Under the pieces are notes generated by a model. The model was not told where the DNA came from, ran no database searches, and saw only the letters and a program-made list of their open reading frames with translations. From Promethearchaeota archaeon (lineage in GTDB: Archaea > Asgardarchaeota > Lokiarchaeia > Sigyniarchaeales > SOKP01), in contig JAUWHC010000191.1 of the NCBI GenBank assembly GCA_030606095.1, positions 1-5,921 of the forward strand: a stretch of DNA of 5,921 nucleotides, written 5' to 3'. A program made the translations under genes and the position numbers. Position 1 is the first letter of the stretch. The number at the start of each line of letters is the position of its first letter. Below are positions 1-5,540 of this stretch, one piece after another.

Positions 1-149
1 GCGATGACGATTATCCTGTATTCCAATGGTGGTGGAGTCCATCTTCATGGCATGGTTATGTTAATCATGGCTGGTACTGGTCCGGTTATCGCTATGATAT
101 GGGAGACTGTCGCTACACTATTTGGTTTAGAATTGATTCAGTTTATTAA
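1..149 (+). CDS. C-terminal end of an aromatic-rich protein (5' end outside window)
   Basis: Frame 3 is open from the window edge to TAA at 147-149 and encodes 48 residues, including a WWW run, HGWYWSGYRYDMGDCRYTIW and a final FRIDSVY. Seven tryptophans and many tyrosines and glycines suggest an extracellular or beta-rich domain, but no family is recognised. Third codon positions are mostly T or C, and GC is about 42%, clearly above the flanking DNA; both favour real coding. Frame 1 is also open (to 159) and reads as a hydrophobic peptide. I prefer frame 3 because of its codon pattern, but the choice is not certain. No start, signal peptide or upstream neighbour can be seen. Confidence 0.55.
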   Translation, partial: DDDYPVFQWWWSPSSWHGYVNHGWYWSGYRYDMGDCRYTIWFRIDSVY

Positions 150-159
150 AACTATGTAA

Positions 160-370
160 ATAATAAGAATTTGTCTTAATTAGAGTTTAGTACACCAATT
201 TTAGTAGAATACTGGTTCAAGATGGCAGATTAACAGCAATGGACCGAGTTTGATGTTTTTAAAATCTGGTGTTCTTTAACTTTCTTTTTTTTTTTTCTAT
301 ACAATACAAGTAATTAATGAGGGAACGAAATATAAAGATAAGATTATTGATAAAATAGAAATAATTGAAT
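160..370. other. AT-rich intergenic stretch without a supported gene
   Basis: This gap lies between the partial + strand gene and the 3' end of the minus-strand LRR gene. All frames are broken by stops at short intervals, no tRNA-like fold was found, and the only distinct element is the T tract at 285-296. A short open frame at 280-411 has no start codon and runs into the LRR gene, so it is not called. Confidence 0.6.
281..299 (+). terminator. Possible T-tract terminator
   Basis: A pyrimidine run contains 12 consecutive T at 285-296 on the + strand. Archaeal RNA polymerase can terminate at oligo-T without a hairpin, so this could end transcripts from the partial gene at 1-149. The distance of about 135 bases from that stop codon and the lack of any other evidence keep the call weak. 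Confidence 0.3.
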
Positions 371-1252
371 CTACTTATAAACTTGAAGCCCTTGCTCTTC
401 TAATTTTGTAACGCTTTCTGGTAATTTCATCCAGTAATTAGCTCTCACATTTAAAATTTCGAGAGAGTTCAAATCTCCTATAGATTCAGGAATTTTAGTT
501 AATTTATTATTACTAAGATTTAATTCTTTTAGCATTATCAATTTTCCAATTGACTTAGGAAGCTCCATCAAGGCATTAGAGCTCAAATTAAGATGCTGTA
601 AATTTGAAAGCAACCCGATTGAAGCTGGTAATTTTTTAAGTTTATTTATACGCAAATTCACGTATTCTAAGTTAGATAAAAGCCCGATTTCTTTCATTAA
701 CGTCGTAATGTTGTTTCTCCTAAGAGCGAGGTGCTTCAGAGCTTTAAGCCTAAGAATTTCGCTAGGAAAGAAATTTAATTCGCATTTGTAAAGACTTAAT
801 CCTGTGATTTCTTCATCTTCCTTGATATAACACGTTGAATTAATATCGAATTTTTCTTTTAGAGGTATTTTTTTATTTATTTGCTTTTCTAACGAATGGA
901 TAATGTTTTTCTCGATATAATCAACACTAGATATTTCAGAATCACCTATCATTTTAAAAAGCTCTTCTATTATAGGTAAAGGATCACCACATTTTGGACA
1001 ATATTTAATTTTAGGTGAACACAGAAAAGTACAGTGAGGGCACGGTATTCTGATAATTGATTGTTTAAAATATTTTTTACGAGTTTTTGAATTATCAGCT
1101 TCGCTTAGTTTAACGAAAAGATTTAACCAATAATATTGAGTTTTAGTTAGATGAGCTTCTATTTTGTATCGTTTTAGAAAGGGTTTGAAAAATTCGTGCT
1201 TTTTAGCAAATGTTTCCAACCATTTTTGCTCCTTGTCAGTTAATTCTTTCAT
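371..1252 (-). CDS. Zinc-ribbon leucine-rich-repeat protein
   Basis: This encodes 293 residues. Residues 1-60 are charged and helical, with a weak internal duplication: LT-x5-WL-x2-F-x-K occurs at 4-17 and again at 35-48. A zinc ribbon follows with C71-x2-C74 and C85-x2-C88 (IPCPHC, KYCPKCGDPLP). A linker leads to six consecutive repeats of exactly 23 residues (149-286) with the pattern LxxLxLxxNxLxxLPxxIGxLxx, the typical Shoc2/PIRL-like LRR spacing; the first and last repeats are the most divergent. There is no signal peptide or membrane segment, so the protein is probably cytosolic. Such LRR solenoids are protein-binding scaffolds; the partner is unknown. The gene is monocistronic, has no Shine-Dalgarno sequence, and has a TATA-like box at the leaderless distance. 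The domain assignment is firm and the biological role is not. Confidence 0.92.
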   Translation of the reverse strand: MKELTDKEQKWLETFAKKHEFFKPFLKRYKIEAHLTKTQYYWLNLFVKLSEADNSKTRKKYFKQSIIRIPCPHCTFLCSPKIKYCPKCGDPLPIIEELFKMIGDSEISSVDYIEKNIIHSLEKQINKKIPLKEKFDINSTCYIKEDEEITGLSLYKCELNFFPSEILRLKALKHLALRRNNITTLMKEIGLLSNLEYVNLRINKLKKLPASIGLLSNLQHLNLSSNALMELPKSIGKLIMLKELNLSNNKLTKIPESIGDLNSLEILNVRANYWMKLPESVTKLEEQGLQVYK

Positions 1253-1273
1253 CTATTGATAATTAAGAGAAGA

Positions 1274-1283
1274 TTATATTAAA
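1274..1283 (-). promoter_or_regulatory. TATA-like box of the LRR gene
   Basis: On the minus strand the sequence TTTAATATAA lies 22-31 bases upstream of the ATG at 1252. That distance would place the transcription start at or next to the ATG, giving a leaderless mRNA, and no Shine-Dalgarno sequence precedes the ATG. In such AT-rich DNA a chance match is possible. Confidence 0.4.
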
Positions 1284-1303
1284 GAACATATATTGGAATT
1301 TTA

Positions 1304-1408
1304 TTATTTTTTAAATCCTTCAGCATCTAGTCGCTCATTACATAATGTATCGCACTTTTGAACGTAGGGATTGTTCCTTCCAATGAAAAAAAAAATCCAT
1401 CTATTCAT
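1304..1408 (-). pseudogene. Gene-tail remnant, copy A (34-codon open segment)
   Basis: Read on the minus strand, ATG at 1408 to TAA at 1304 encodes 34 residues ending GRNNPYVQKC then DTLCNERLDAEGFKK. Its last 24 codons and stop are homologous to the segment at 2654-2728 (18 of 24 residues identical). Six codons differ only synonymously and the stop is TAA versus TGA, a pattern expected of former protein-coding sequence. The frame stays open upstream to the oxidoreductase stop codon at 1499, giving 64 codons in the same frame. The upstream part is hydrophobic and T-rich and may not be original. It could be a tiny live gene, but with no promoter or full-length domain a remnant is more likely. 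The parent family is not recognised. Confidence 0.5.
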
Positions 1409-1454
1409 TAAGCTCACAGGATTGATAGAGTTCGCTACTATTTTGGATGAAATC

Positions 1455-1473
1455 AAAATAAAAAAGAAGAAAA
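1455..1473 (-). terminator. Possible T-rich terminator of the oxidoreductase gene
   Basis: On the minus strand, 26-44 bases after the oxidoreductase stop codon, the sequence reads TTTTCTTCTTTTTTATTTT. This fits an archaeal oligo-T terminator. A second tract of 10 T (1386-1395, minus strand) lies further downstream and could act as a backup. No stem is needed or seen. Confidence 0.4.
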
Positions 1474-1498
1474 TTATAGTTATTAAAGATGTACTTGG

Positions 1499-2608
1499 TT
1501 AATTAGAAGATAGCATTTTATTTTCTCTTGAAGATTGATAAGCAAGCTCTATAATCTCATGCGCTTTATAGCCAATTTCTAAGCCAGGGTATGGTTTTTC
1601 TTCTTTAATTATCGATTCCAAGAAATGTAGATTTTCGAAAAAATAAGGTCCTGTACTTGGAGTAATTTGGGGTAAATCTTTTTCTTGTAGGTACTCGTTC
1701 ATAATCTCATTAAGCTTTAACCTTGTTTTCTTCCTTCCAATCAAATATTCGAACTTTTTAAAGGAAAATCCAGTATAGCCGTCTAAAACAATGTATCCAT
1801 TTTCGAAGAAAATTTCAATCCGTCTCTCATCCATTCTTACTTTATTCCAGATACTTGTCAAATCGCCTACGAACCCGTCTTCATATTCAAGTTTTATTGT
1901 AGCTACATCTTCAAGTCTTTTTTGGGTTAAGGGAGAAACATATCGAATCTTCGCAAATAATTTCGACAGTTTGGAATCGTTGCCAAAGAAATATTCGAGC
2001 GTGTCGACATCGTGAATGCTATGTTCAAATAAACACCCCGCATGAGCTAAGGACGGATCTTTTCTCCATTCAGACGGATGAATGCGAGATCCTATTGGCC
2101 ATTCTTGGGCGTCTCTAAATATAAATGATAGTTTCATACCAAAAGTTTCTTTATTTTCTAATAAAATTTGTTTTAATTTCCAAAGAATGGGGCAGTGTCG
2201 TAGTACTAGACCCACCTGAGTTAAAGTACCCTGCTTTTTTTCTACTGAAATCATTTCTTTGATATCCTCTAAAGAAAATGCAAGGGGTTTTTCGCAAAAA
2301 ATAGATTTGCCCTCTTCAGCAATTCGTATATAATAATCTTTATGAAATTTCGTGGGTGTTGTTATATAAATTACATTAATTTTCTTATCTTTGATGATCT
2401 CATCTGGATTAGTAGTAAAATATTCTACATTATAAGGGTTATTTTTTTTCAAATTGTTTAATTTATTTTCATCAATATCTGCTACTCCTTGTATTTTTAT
2501 ATTAACTCCGTGTTTAGAAAGCAGATTATCTTCTTGTATTTTTTTCAAGGAAAGTAAATGCACTAATCCAATCAAACCAGTTCCAATCATTCCTATATTT
2601 AAATTCAA
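1499..2608 (-). CDS. Gfo/Idh/MocA-family NAD(P)-dependent oxidoreductase
   Basis: This encodes 369 residues, a normal length for the family. Residues 1-125 form the Rossmann domain: the nucleotide-binding turn G9-T-G11-L-I-G14, an acidic residue after beta-strand 2 (GVAD44) suggesting NAD(H) preference, ITTPTKFH, and the family hallmark E106-K107-P108, whose lysine is catalytic. The C-terminal alpha/beta domain carries the H199-D-V-D202 element (FEHSIHDVDTLEYFFG), with the usual second catalytic histidine. Members oxidise or reduce sugars, inositols or related compounds, often for surface glycans or sugar catabolism; the substrate here cannot be told from sequence, and no glycan or sugar genes adjoin it. 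It has no signal peptide, so it is cytosolic. No Shine-Dalgarno sequence precedes the ATG. Degraded gene-tail repeats lie on both sides of the gene. Confidence 0.93.
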   Translation of the reverse strand: MNLNIGMIGTGLIGLVHLLSLKKIQEDNLLSKHGVNIKIQGVADIDENKLNNLKKNNPYNVEYFTTNPDEIIKDKKINVIYITTPTKFHKDYYIRIAEEGKSIFCEKPLAFSLEDIKEMISVEKKQGTLTQVGLVLRHCPILWKLKQILLENKETFGMKLSFIFRDAQEWPIGSRIHPSEWRKDPSLAHAGCLFEHSIHDVDTLEYFFGNDSKLSKLFAKIRYVSPLTQKRLEDVATIKLEYEDGFVGDLTSIWNKVRMDERRIEIFFENGYIVLDGYTGFSFKKFEYLIGRKKTRLKLNEIMNEYLQEKDLPQITPSTGPYFFENLHFLESIIKEEKPYPGLEIGYKAHEIIELAYQSSRENKMLSSN

Positions 2609-2653
2609 CTAAAACACTCTGTTTTTTTAATTCTGTTTAATGAATAAAATATT

Positions 2654-2758
2654 TCATTTTTTAAATCTTTCAACATCTAATCGCTCATTATATAATGTAA
2701 CACATTATTGTTTATATGGATTATTTCGTACCATATGAAAAAATTCTATAAAGTGGGT
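2654..2758 (-). pseudogene. Gene-tail remnant, copy B (interrupted)
   Basis: On the minus strand this reads EFFHMVRNNPYKQ, a TAA stop (2705-2707), then CVTLYNERLDVERFKK and TGA at 2654. It matches copy A at 1304-1378. The core DNA (2657-2700 versus 1307-1350) is 39 of 44 identical, and the amino-acid frame and stop position are conserved. The internal stop, and another TAA at 2759-2761, leave no usable reading frame, so this copy is dead. It ends 46 bases upstream of the oxidoreductase ATG, as copy A ends about 50 bases upstream of the LRR ATG, so a secondary role as upstream regulatory DNA is conceivable. Confidence 0.55.
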
Positions 2759-2838
2759 TTAAAAAACAGACTTTACTATATTTATTCGATAAATCTTATC
2801 TTGCATCTACATTATAAATAATTGGAATAAGAAAAACA

Positions 2839-2847
2839 TTTATAAAG
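2839..2847 (+). promoter_or_regulatory. TATA-like box of the RHH/zinc-ribbon gene
   Basis: TTTATAAAG, preceded by the purine-rich GAAAAACA that could serve as a TFB-recognition element, lies about 60 bases before the ATG at 2906. Transcription would then start near 2868 and leave a leader of roughly 38 bases containing the AGGAG site. A second TATA-like sequence, TTATAAATA at 2812-2820, is an alternative. Confidence 0.4.
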
Positions 2848-2890
2848 TTAAATAGCATCAATATCTTCAACGAAAAAGGAAAATTTTTTT

Positions 2891-2895
2891 AGGAG
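2891..2895 (+). promoter_or_regulatory. Shine-Dalgarno site for the gene at 2906
   Basis: AGGAG lies 10 bases before the ATG at 2906. It is the clearest ribosome-binding site in the window, although slightly far from the start. It supports this ATG, and a leadered mRNA, in contrast to the apparently leaderless genes around it. Confidence 0.6.
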
Positions 2896-2905
2896 AATTA
2901 AACTT

Positions 2906-3322
2906 ATGAAAATTATTACAGTTGATATACCTGAGGAATATCTAAGGTTATTAGAAGAAAGAGATGGACGCATTCGTTTTAGTTGGTCTCAAGAATTACA
3001 GGAAGCAATTAGAACGCAACTTATAAATGAACTTAGATTAGGAGAAAAGAGAGAAAAAGATACTGAGGAAAAGAAGATCACCAAGTTTTTTGATTATTGT
3101 ATTAATTGTGAAAGTAAACTGCATAATATAGCAAGGAGAAATCATTTTTTTTATAAAAATATTGAAGTGTTTGAATTGAAGTTTTGTTGTTCCTGCTATA
3201 AACAATTCAAGGACAAATCGTTTGATGAGTTTCCAGTGAGTTTAATTGATAAAATTAGGAAAAAGATAAAAGCCTATAAAAATATAGGTAGCACTGAATT
3301 TAGTCTAAAAGGGAAATCGTAA
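2906..3322 (+). CDS. Small putative ribbon-helix-helix protein with C-terminal zinc ribbon
   Basis: This encodes 138 residues. Residues 1-45 fit a ribbon-helix-helix (CopG/Arc-like) fold: a short basic/hydrophobic strand (MKIITVDIPEEYLRLLEE) followed by helices with the FSWSQELQEAIRTQL pattern. Such domains dimerise and bind DNA operators through the N-terminal strand. After a charged linker (46-60), C65-x2-C68 and C94-x2-C97, with an extra C95, form a likely zinc ribbon (DYCINCESKL, KFCCSCYKQF). It ends in a lysine-rich tail. The small size, basic charge and fold suggest a transcription regulator, possibly of its own gene. No toxin gene follows: the next gene is convergent, with a 33-base gap, so a toxin-antitoxin pair is unlikely. 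The zinc ribbon is clear; the RHH call rests on pattern only. Confidence 0.82.
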   Translation: MKIITVDIPEEYLRLLEERDGRIRFSWSQELQEAIRTQLINELRLGEKREKDTEEKKITKFFDYCINCESKLHNIARRNHFFYKNIEVFELKFCCSCYKQFKDKSFDEFPVSLIDKIRKKIKAYKNIGSTEFSLKGKS

Positions 3323-3355
3323 TTTCTATAGATAATAGCCGCTTGATGATCTTTG

Positions 3356-4117
3356 TTATTTAGACAAATCATCCATGAGAAGGTACGCATACAAAGGAGT
3401 TAAAGTATCCATTAAATTATAAATACCAATTGGGTCAATTTTTTTCCCAATACCATTCTTGCCCTTTCCTTTAAAAGACTTGTAATAATCTTCATATTTT
3501 CCTTTTTCGGAATGAATTCGCTGAAAGTTCACTTTGCGGTTTAAATGGCTCTCTAATTTTGCAAGGCTTTTAAAAGGTCCCATCATGTCAACAATTTCCT
3601 CCGGAAATTTGTAATCCAGCTCGAAATTGTTAATTATCGTTTCTAAAATCTTAATATCAAAATGTTTATTAAAGACAATAATCATATCAGCGTCGTTAAT
3701 GTATTTTTGGGCTAACCTTATTAGATGAAAAGCTGTTTCTTTTTTTCTTAGCATGTTAAACGATTGATAAACAAGAAGTTCGGCATCGGCAGGGGCACGA
3801 TCGCGTAAATCAAGAATAGATACACCTAAAATGTTAACAAAACCTTCATAAGCTTTTGGAATCCATGTAGTCGTCTCTATATCAAGTGAAACGATCTTTT
3901 TATTAAAGTAAGGTTTATGCTCCAGGGAGTTACAATTGATTAGGTAATCAAGAATGGCCTTGCCCGTGCCATAAATATCGTCCAAAAGCGTCTCATCCCA
4001 GACGTTCTCTTCCGTGTAATCAAGAGATGTAGATGTAGCTGACTTTTCCAAGCTTAGAACATCCTTTTTTTCACACACCCGTATTAATCTTTCTATAAAA
4101 TTATCAGGAAAATCCAT
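3356..4117 (-). CDS. RNase H-fold 3'-5' exonuclease-like protein (DEDDy type, YprB/RNase_H_2-like)
   Basis: This encodes 253 residues. The DnaQ/PolB-like exonuclease motifs are present in order. Exo I is SLDIETTT with D79 and E81. Exo II is VFNKHFDIKIL with N150 and D154. Exo III is GIYNLMDTLTPL with Y233-x3-D237. All four metal-binding acids of the DEDD superfamily are there, and the tyrosine makes it the DEDDy subtype. Stand-alone domains of this kind (YprB, Pfam RNase_H_2) are predicted nucleases acting on DNA or RNA ends; the substrate is unknown. Residues 1-70 are a helical, acidic extension without recognised motifs. A basic glycine/lysine segment (KSFKGKGKNGIGKK, about 213-226) lies just before Exo III and may contact nucleic acid. 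The gene converges with the RHH gene and diverges from the prenyltransferase gene. It has no signal peptide and no clear Shine-Dalgarno site. Confidence 0.85.
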   Translation of the reverse strand: MDFPDNFIERLIRVCEKKDVLSLEKSATSTSLDYTEENVWDETLLDDIYGTGKAILDYLINCNSLEHKPYFNKKIVSLDIETTTWIPKAYEGFVNILGVSILDLRDRAPADAELLVYQSFNMLRKKETAFHLIRLAQKYINDADMIIVFNKHFDIKILETIINNFELDYKFPEEIVDMMGPFKSLAKLESHLNRKVNFQRIHSEKGKYEDYYKSFKGKGKNGIGKKIDPIGIYNLMDTLTPLYAYLLMDDLSK

Positions 4118-4150
4118 TTTTCTTTCATCTTTAGATAATTACGATGTGAT

Positions 4151-4163
4151 TATTTTAAATAAT
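4151..4163 (-). promoter_or_regulatory. Possible TATA box of the exonuclease gene
   Basis: Minus-strand ATTATTTAAAATA lies about 34-46 bases upstream of the ATG at 4117. It would give a leader of 10-15 bases. The whole surrounding stretch is AT-rich, so the exact box is uncertain. Confidence 0.25.
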
Positions 4164-4172
4164 ATATAATGA

Positions 4173-4331
4173 AGTATTATTATTTTTAATCTTAATGCCT
4201 TCATTCTTGACCTAATAAGACGCGAAAGAAAGCAATCTGAGATTAAAGAACTACACGAATTTTCTGCACAATCTATAGATAAGTTCCGTCCTATGCTAAA
4301 AAAAAATCTGAAAAATTCACTTAGAGTTTAA
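4173..4331 (+). pseudogene. Possible gene remnant: 52-codon open segment without a start
   Basis: The frame is open from 4173 (after TGA at 4170-4172) to TAA at 4329-4331. It encodes a charged, helix-forming tail including LDLIRRERKQSEIKELHEF and DKFRPMLKKNLKNSLRV. No ATG, GTG or TTG lies near its beginning; the only methionine is 15 codons before the end. The region from about 4200 to 4330 is less AT-rich than the DNA on either side, and the composition is protein-like. It may be the 3' end of a deleted gene left between the divergent exonuclease and prenyltransferase genes. A chance open frame is the alternative. Confidence 0.25.
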
Positions 4332-4364
4332 ATATGATTTATTTTATAATGAAGTTATAATAAA

Positions 4365-4370
4365 TTTAAA
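4365..4370 (+). promoter_or_regulatory. TATA-like box of the prenyltransferase gene
   Basis: TTTAAA lies 24-29 bases before the ATG at 4394, inside the AT run TTATAATAAATTTAAAG. The spacing fits a leaderless transcript, and no Shine-Dalgarno sequence precedes the ATG. Confidence 0.4.
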
Positions 4371-4393
4371 GAATTTAATTCCTATTAACAACC

Positions 4394-5311
4394 ATGACAT
4401 TAAAAGAGAAAATTCAAGCTTATATAGATTTAACTCGAGCACATTTCGCTCCAGTGTGGCCCTTATTATTTTGTTCGGGTTTAATGCTAGCATTTAAAAA
4501 TTACGATTATTTCTCGTGGGGGCTCTTAATTCTAGCCGTTTTCATTGGACTTTTTGGGTTTGAAGCTGGGATGGTATTAAATGACATAATAGATCATAAT
4601 ATCGATAAATTAGATACTAATGACGATAAACTTACTAAATATTGGAGACCGTTCAAAGCGAGACCAATACCTTCAGGAAGAATATCTTTAAGGGAAGCAA
4701 TTGGAGTATTTGTAGTACTTGTATTGGTTTCTATCGTTTTAATAGCTTTCATACCCTTTCCACATTACATTTACATTTATATTATAATGGTTTATACTTA
4801 TTCGATGGAAATATTTTATCAACTTAAAAAAAAGAATCAGAGGTTTCCAATCGCCCAATTACTTGGAAGAACTGACCTTTTATTGTTTCCAATTGCAGGA
4901 TATTTATGTTATGGACAATTGGATGTTACAGTTTTTCTTTATATAATCTTTCTTTATCCTTGGGCACTTGCACATCTAGGTATTAATGACATGATTGATG
5001 TAAAGAACGATCAAGCTAAAAATCTAAAAACAATTACCATTTTATACGGTTTAAATGGCAATAAAAGATGGATAGTCGTTTTTTCATTTATTCACCTACT
5101 TATTGCCCCATTTTTCGTAGTTTTTGAAATGGGAACGATAGCTTTTATAGGATTTATATTTGCTTGGGGAGCGATCGTAATCGCTAATGTTCTAATAATG
5201 AAAGGGAAAGATTCTAAATCGGGATTAAGAGCATTATTTCTGTTTCACGGATCGCTACTAATTTACATTTTATCCATAATTATTGATTCATCTATTATAA
5301 TACTTCAATAA
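4394..5311 (+). CDS. UbiA-superfamily membrane prenyltransferase
   Basis: This encodes 305 residues with about eight to nine hydrophobic segments, so it is an integral membrane protein. Both Asp-rich motifs that bind Mg-diphosphate are intact: N63-D64-x2-D67-x3-D71 (VLNDIIDHNID) and N198-D199-x2-D202-x3-D206 (INDMIDVKND). R90-P91-I-P-S-G, typical of the family, follows the first. The enzyme should transfer a polyprenyl chain to an acceptor within the membrane. In archaea the best-known member is digeranylgeranylglyceryl phosphate synthase of ether-lipid synthesis; quinone, heme and chlorophyll prenyltransferases share the fold. The acceptor cannot be decided here: the loop between D71 and R90 (LDTNDDKLTKYWRPFKA) is longer than in typical archaeal lipid enzymes, and no lipid or quinone genes adjoin it. 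It is divergent from the exonuclease gene, and a hairpin follows its stop. Confidence 0.92.
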   Translation: MTLKEKIQAYIDLTRAHFAPVWPLLFCSGLMLAFKNYDYFSWGLLILAVFIGLFGFEAGMVLNDIIDHNIDKLDTNDDKLTKYWRPFKARPIPSGRISLREAIGVFVVLVLVSIVLIAFIPFPHYIYIYIIMVYTYSMEIFYQLKKKNQRFPIAQLLGRTDLLLFPIAGYLCYGQLDVTVFLYIIFLYPWALAHLGINDMIDVKNDQAKNLKTITILYGLNGNKRWIVVFSFIHLLIAPFFVVFEMGTIAFIGFIFAWGAIVIANVLIMKGKDSKSGLRALFLFHGSLLIYILSIIIDSSIIILQ

Positions 5312-5336
5312 TTTAACAAGAAAAAAAATTGTTTAA

Positions 5337-5400
5337 AAGAAAGTAATAATATTGGCCAAGTACGATAAGCTATTGGACTATCGCATTTTATTGCTTTCTT
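5337..5400. repeat. Long imperfect inverted repeat (hairpin) after the prenyltransferase gene
   Basis: AAGAAAGTAATAA (5337-5349) is complementary to TTATTGCTTTCTT (5388-5400) over 13 positions, 12 of them Watson-Crick and one a U-G pair in RNA. After a 9-base bulge on the left side, 5359-5367 pairs with 5379-5387, including CGATA/TATCG, leaving an 11-base loop (5368-5378). The right arm is continuous over 22 bases. The hairpin begins 26 bases after the prenyltransferase stop codon. It may be a 3'-UTR structure, a small RNA, or a short inverted-repeat element; no T tract follows that would make it a classical terminator. Confidence 0.5.
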
Positions 5401-5480
5401 AGATCGAAAGAGAGGCGTGCCTTCTGGGTTTACCATAATCTTAACCTAATTATTTTGTTAAGGAATAGAAAGCTAAATAC

Positions 5481-5540
5481 ATCAGATACTTTTTTGTTAT
5501 GAAAATATTTATTAACAAATTGTTTCATAATTTATCTGAT
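5481..5540. repeat. Nested inverted repeats before the last gene
   Basis: Two 8-base arms are perfect inverted pairs, one inside the other: ATCAGATA (5481-5488) with TATCTGAT (5533-5540), and TTATGAAA (5497-5504) with TTTCATAA (5523-5530). A further pair, TTTGTTA (5493-5499) with TAACAAA (5513-5519), overlaps the inner one. The block ends right at the AT-rich TATA-like sequence of the gene at 5568, a position where a dimeric regulator could control that promoter. Confidence 0.4.

Noticed and set aside
190..260. tRNA-like GGTTCAAGA sequence
   Set aside because: The bases around it cannot form a T-arm or acceptor stem, and no cloverleaf can be drawn.
280..411. Open + strand frame with a protein-like middle part (KYKDKIIDKIEIIES)
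   Set aside because: It has no start codon, begins in the T tract and overlaps the end of the LRR gene on the other strand.
1791..2015. 74-codon + strand open frame
   Set aside because: It lies antisense within the oxidoreductase gene, whose motifs are clear; its product looks like a low-complexity shadow.
2420..2450. NNPY in the oxidoreductase (residues 56-59), resembling NNPY in the tail repeats
   Set aside because: The similarity is limited to four residues and the surrounding codons do not align, so it is taken as coincidence.
2906..4117. Toxin-antitoxin or defence pair made of the RHH protein and the nuclease
   Set aside because: The genes are convergent and cannot share a promoter, the nuclease is not of a known toxin type, and no other defence genes or repeats are present.
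4642..4827. 61-codon + strand open frame in another phase
   Set aside because: It is inside the prenyltransferase gene and overlaps its conserved coding region; no independent protein features.
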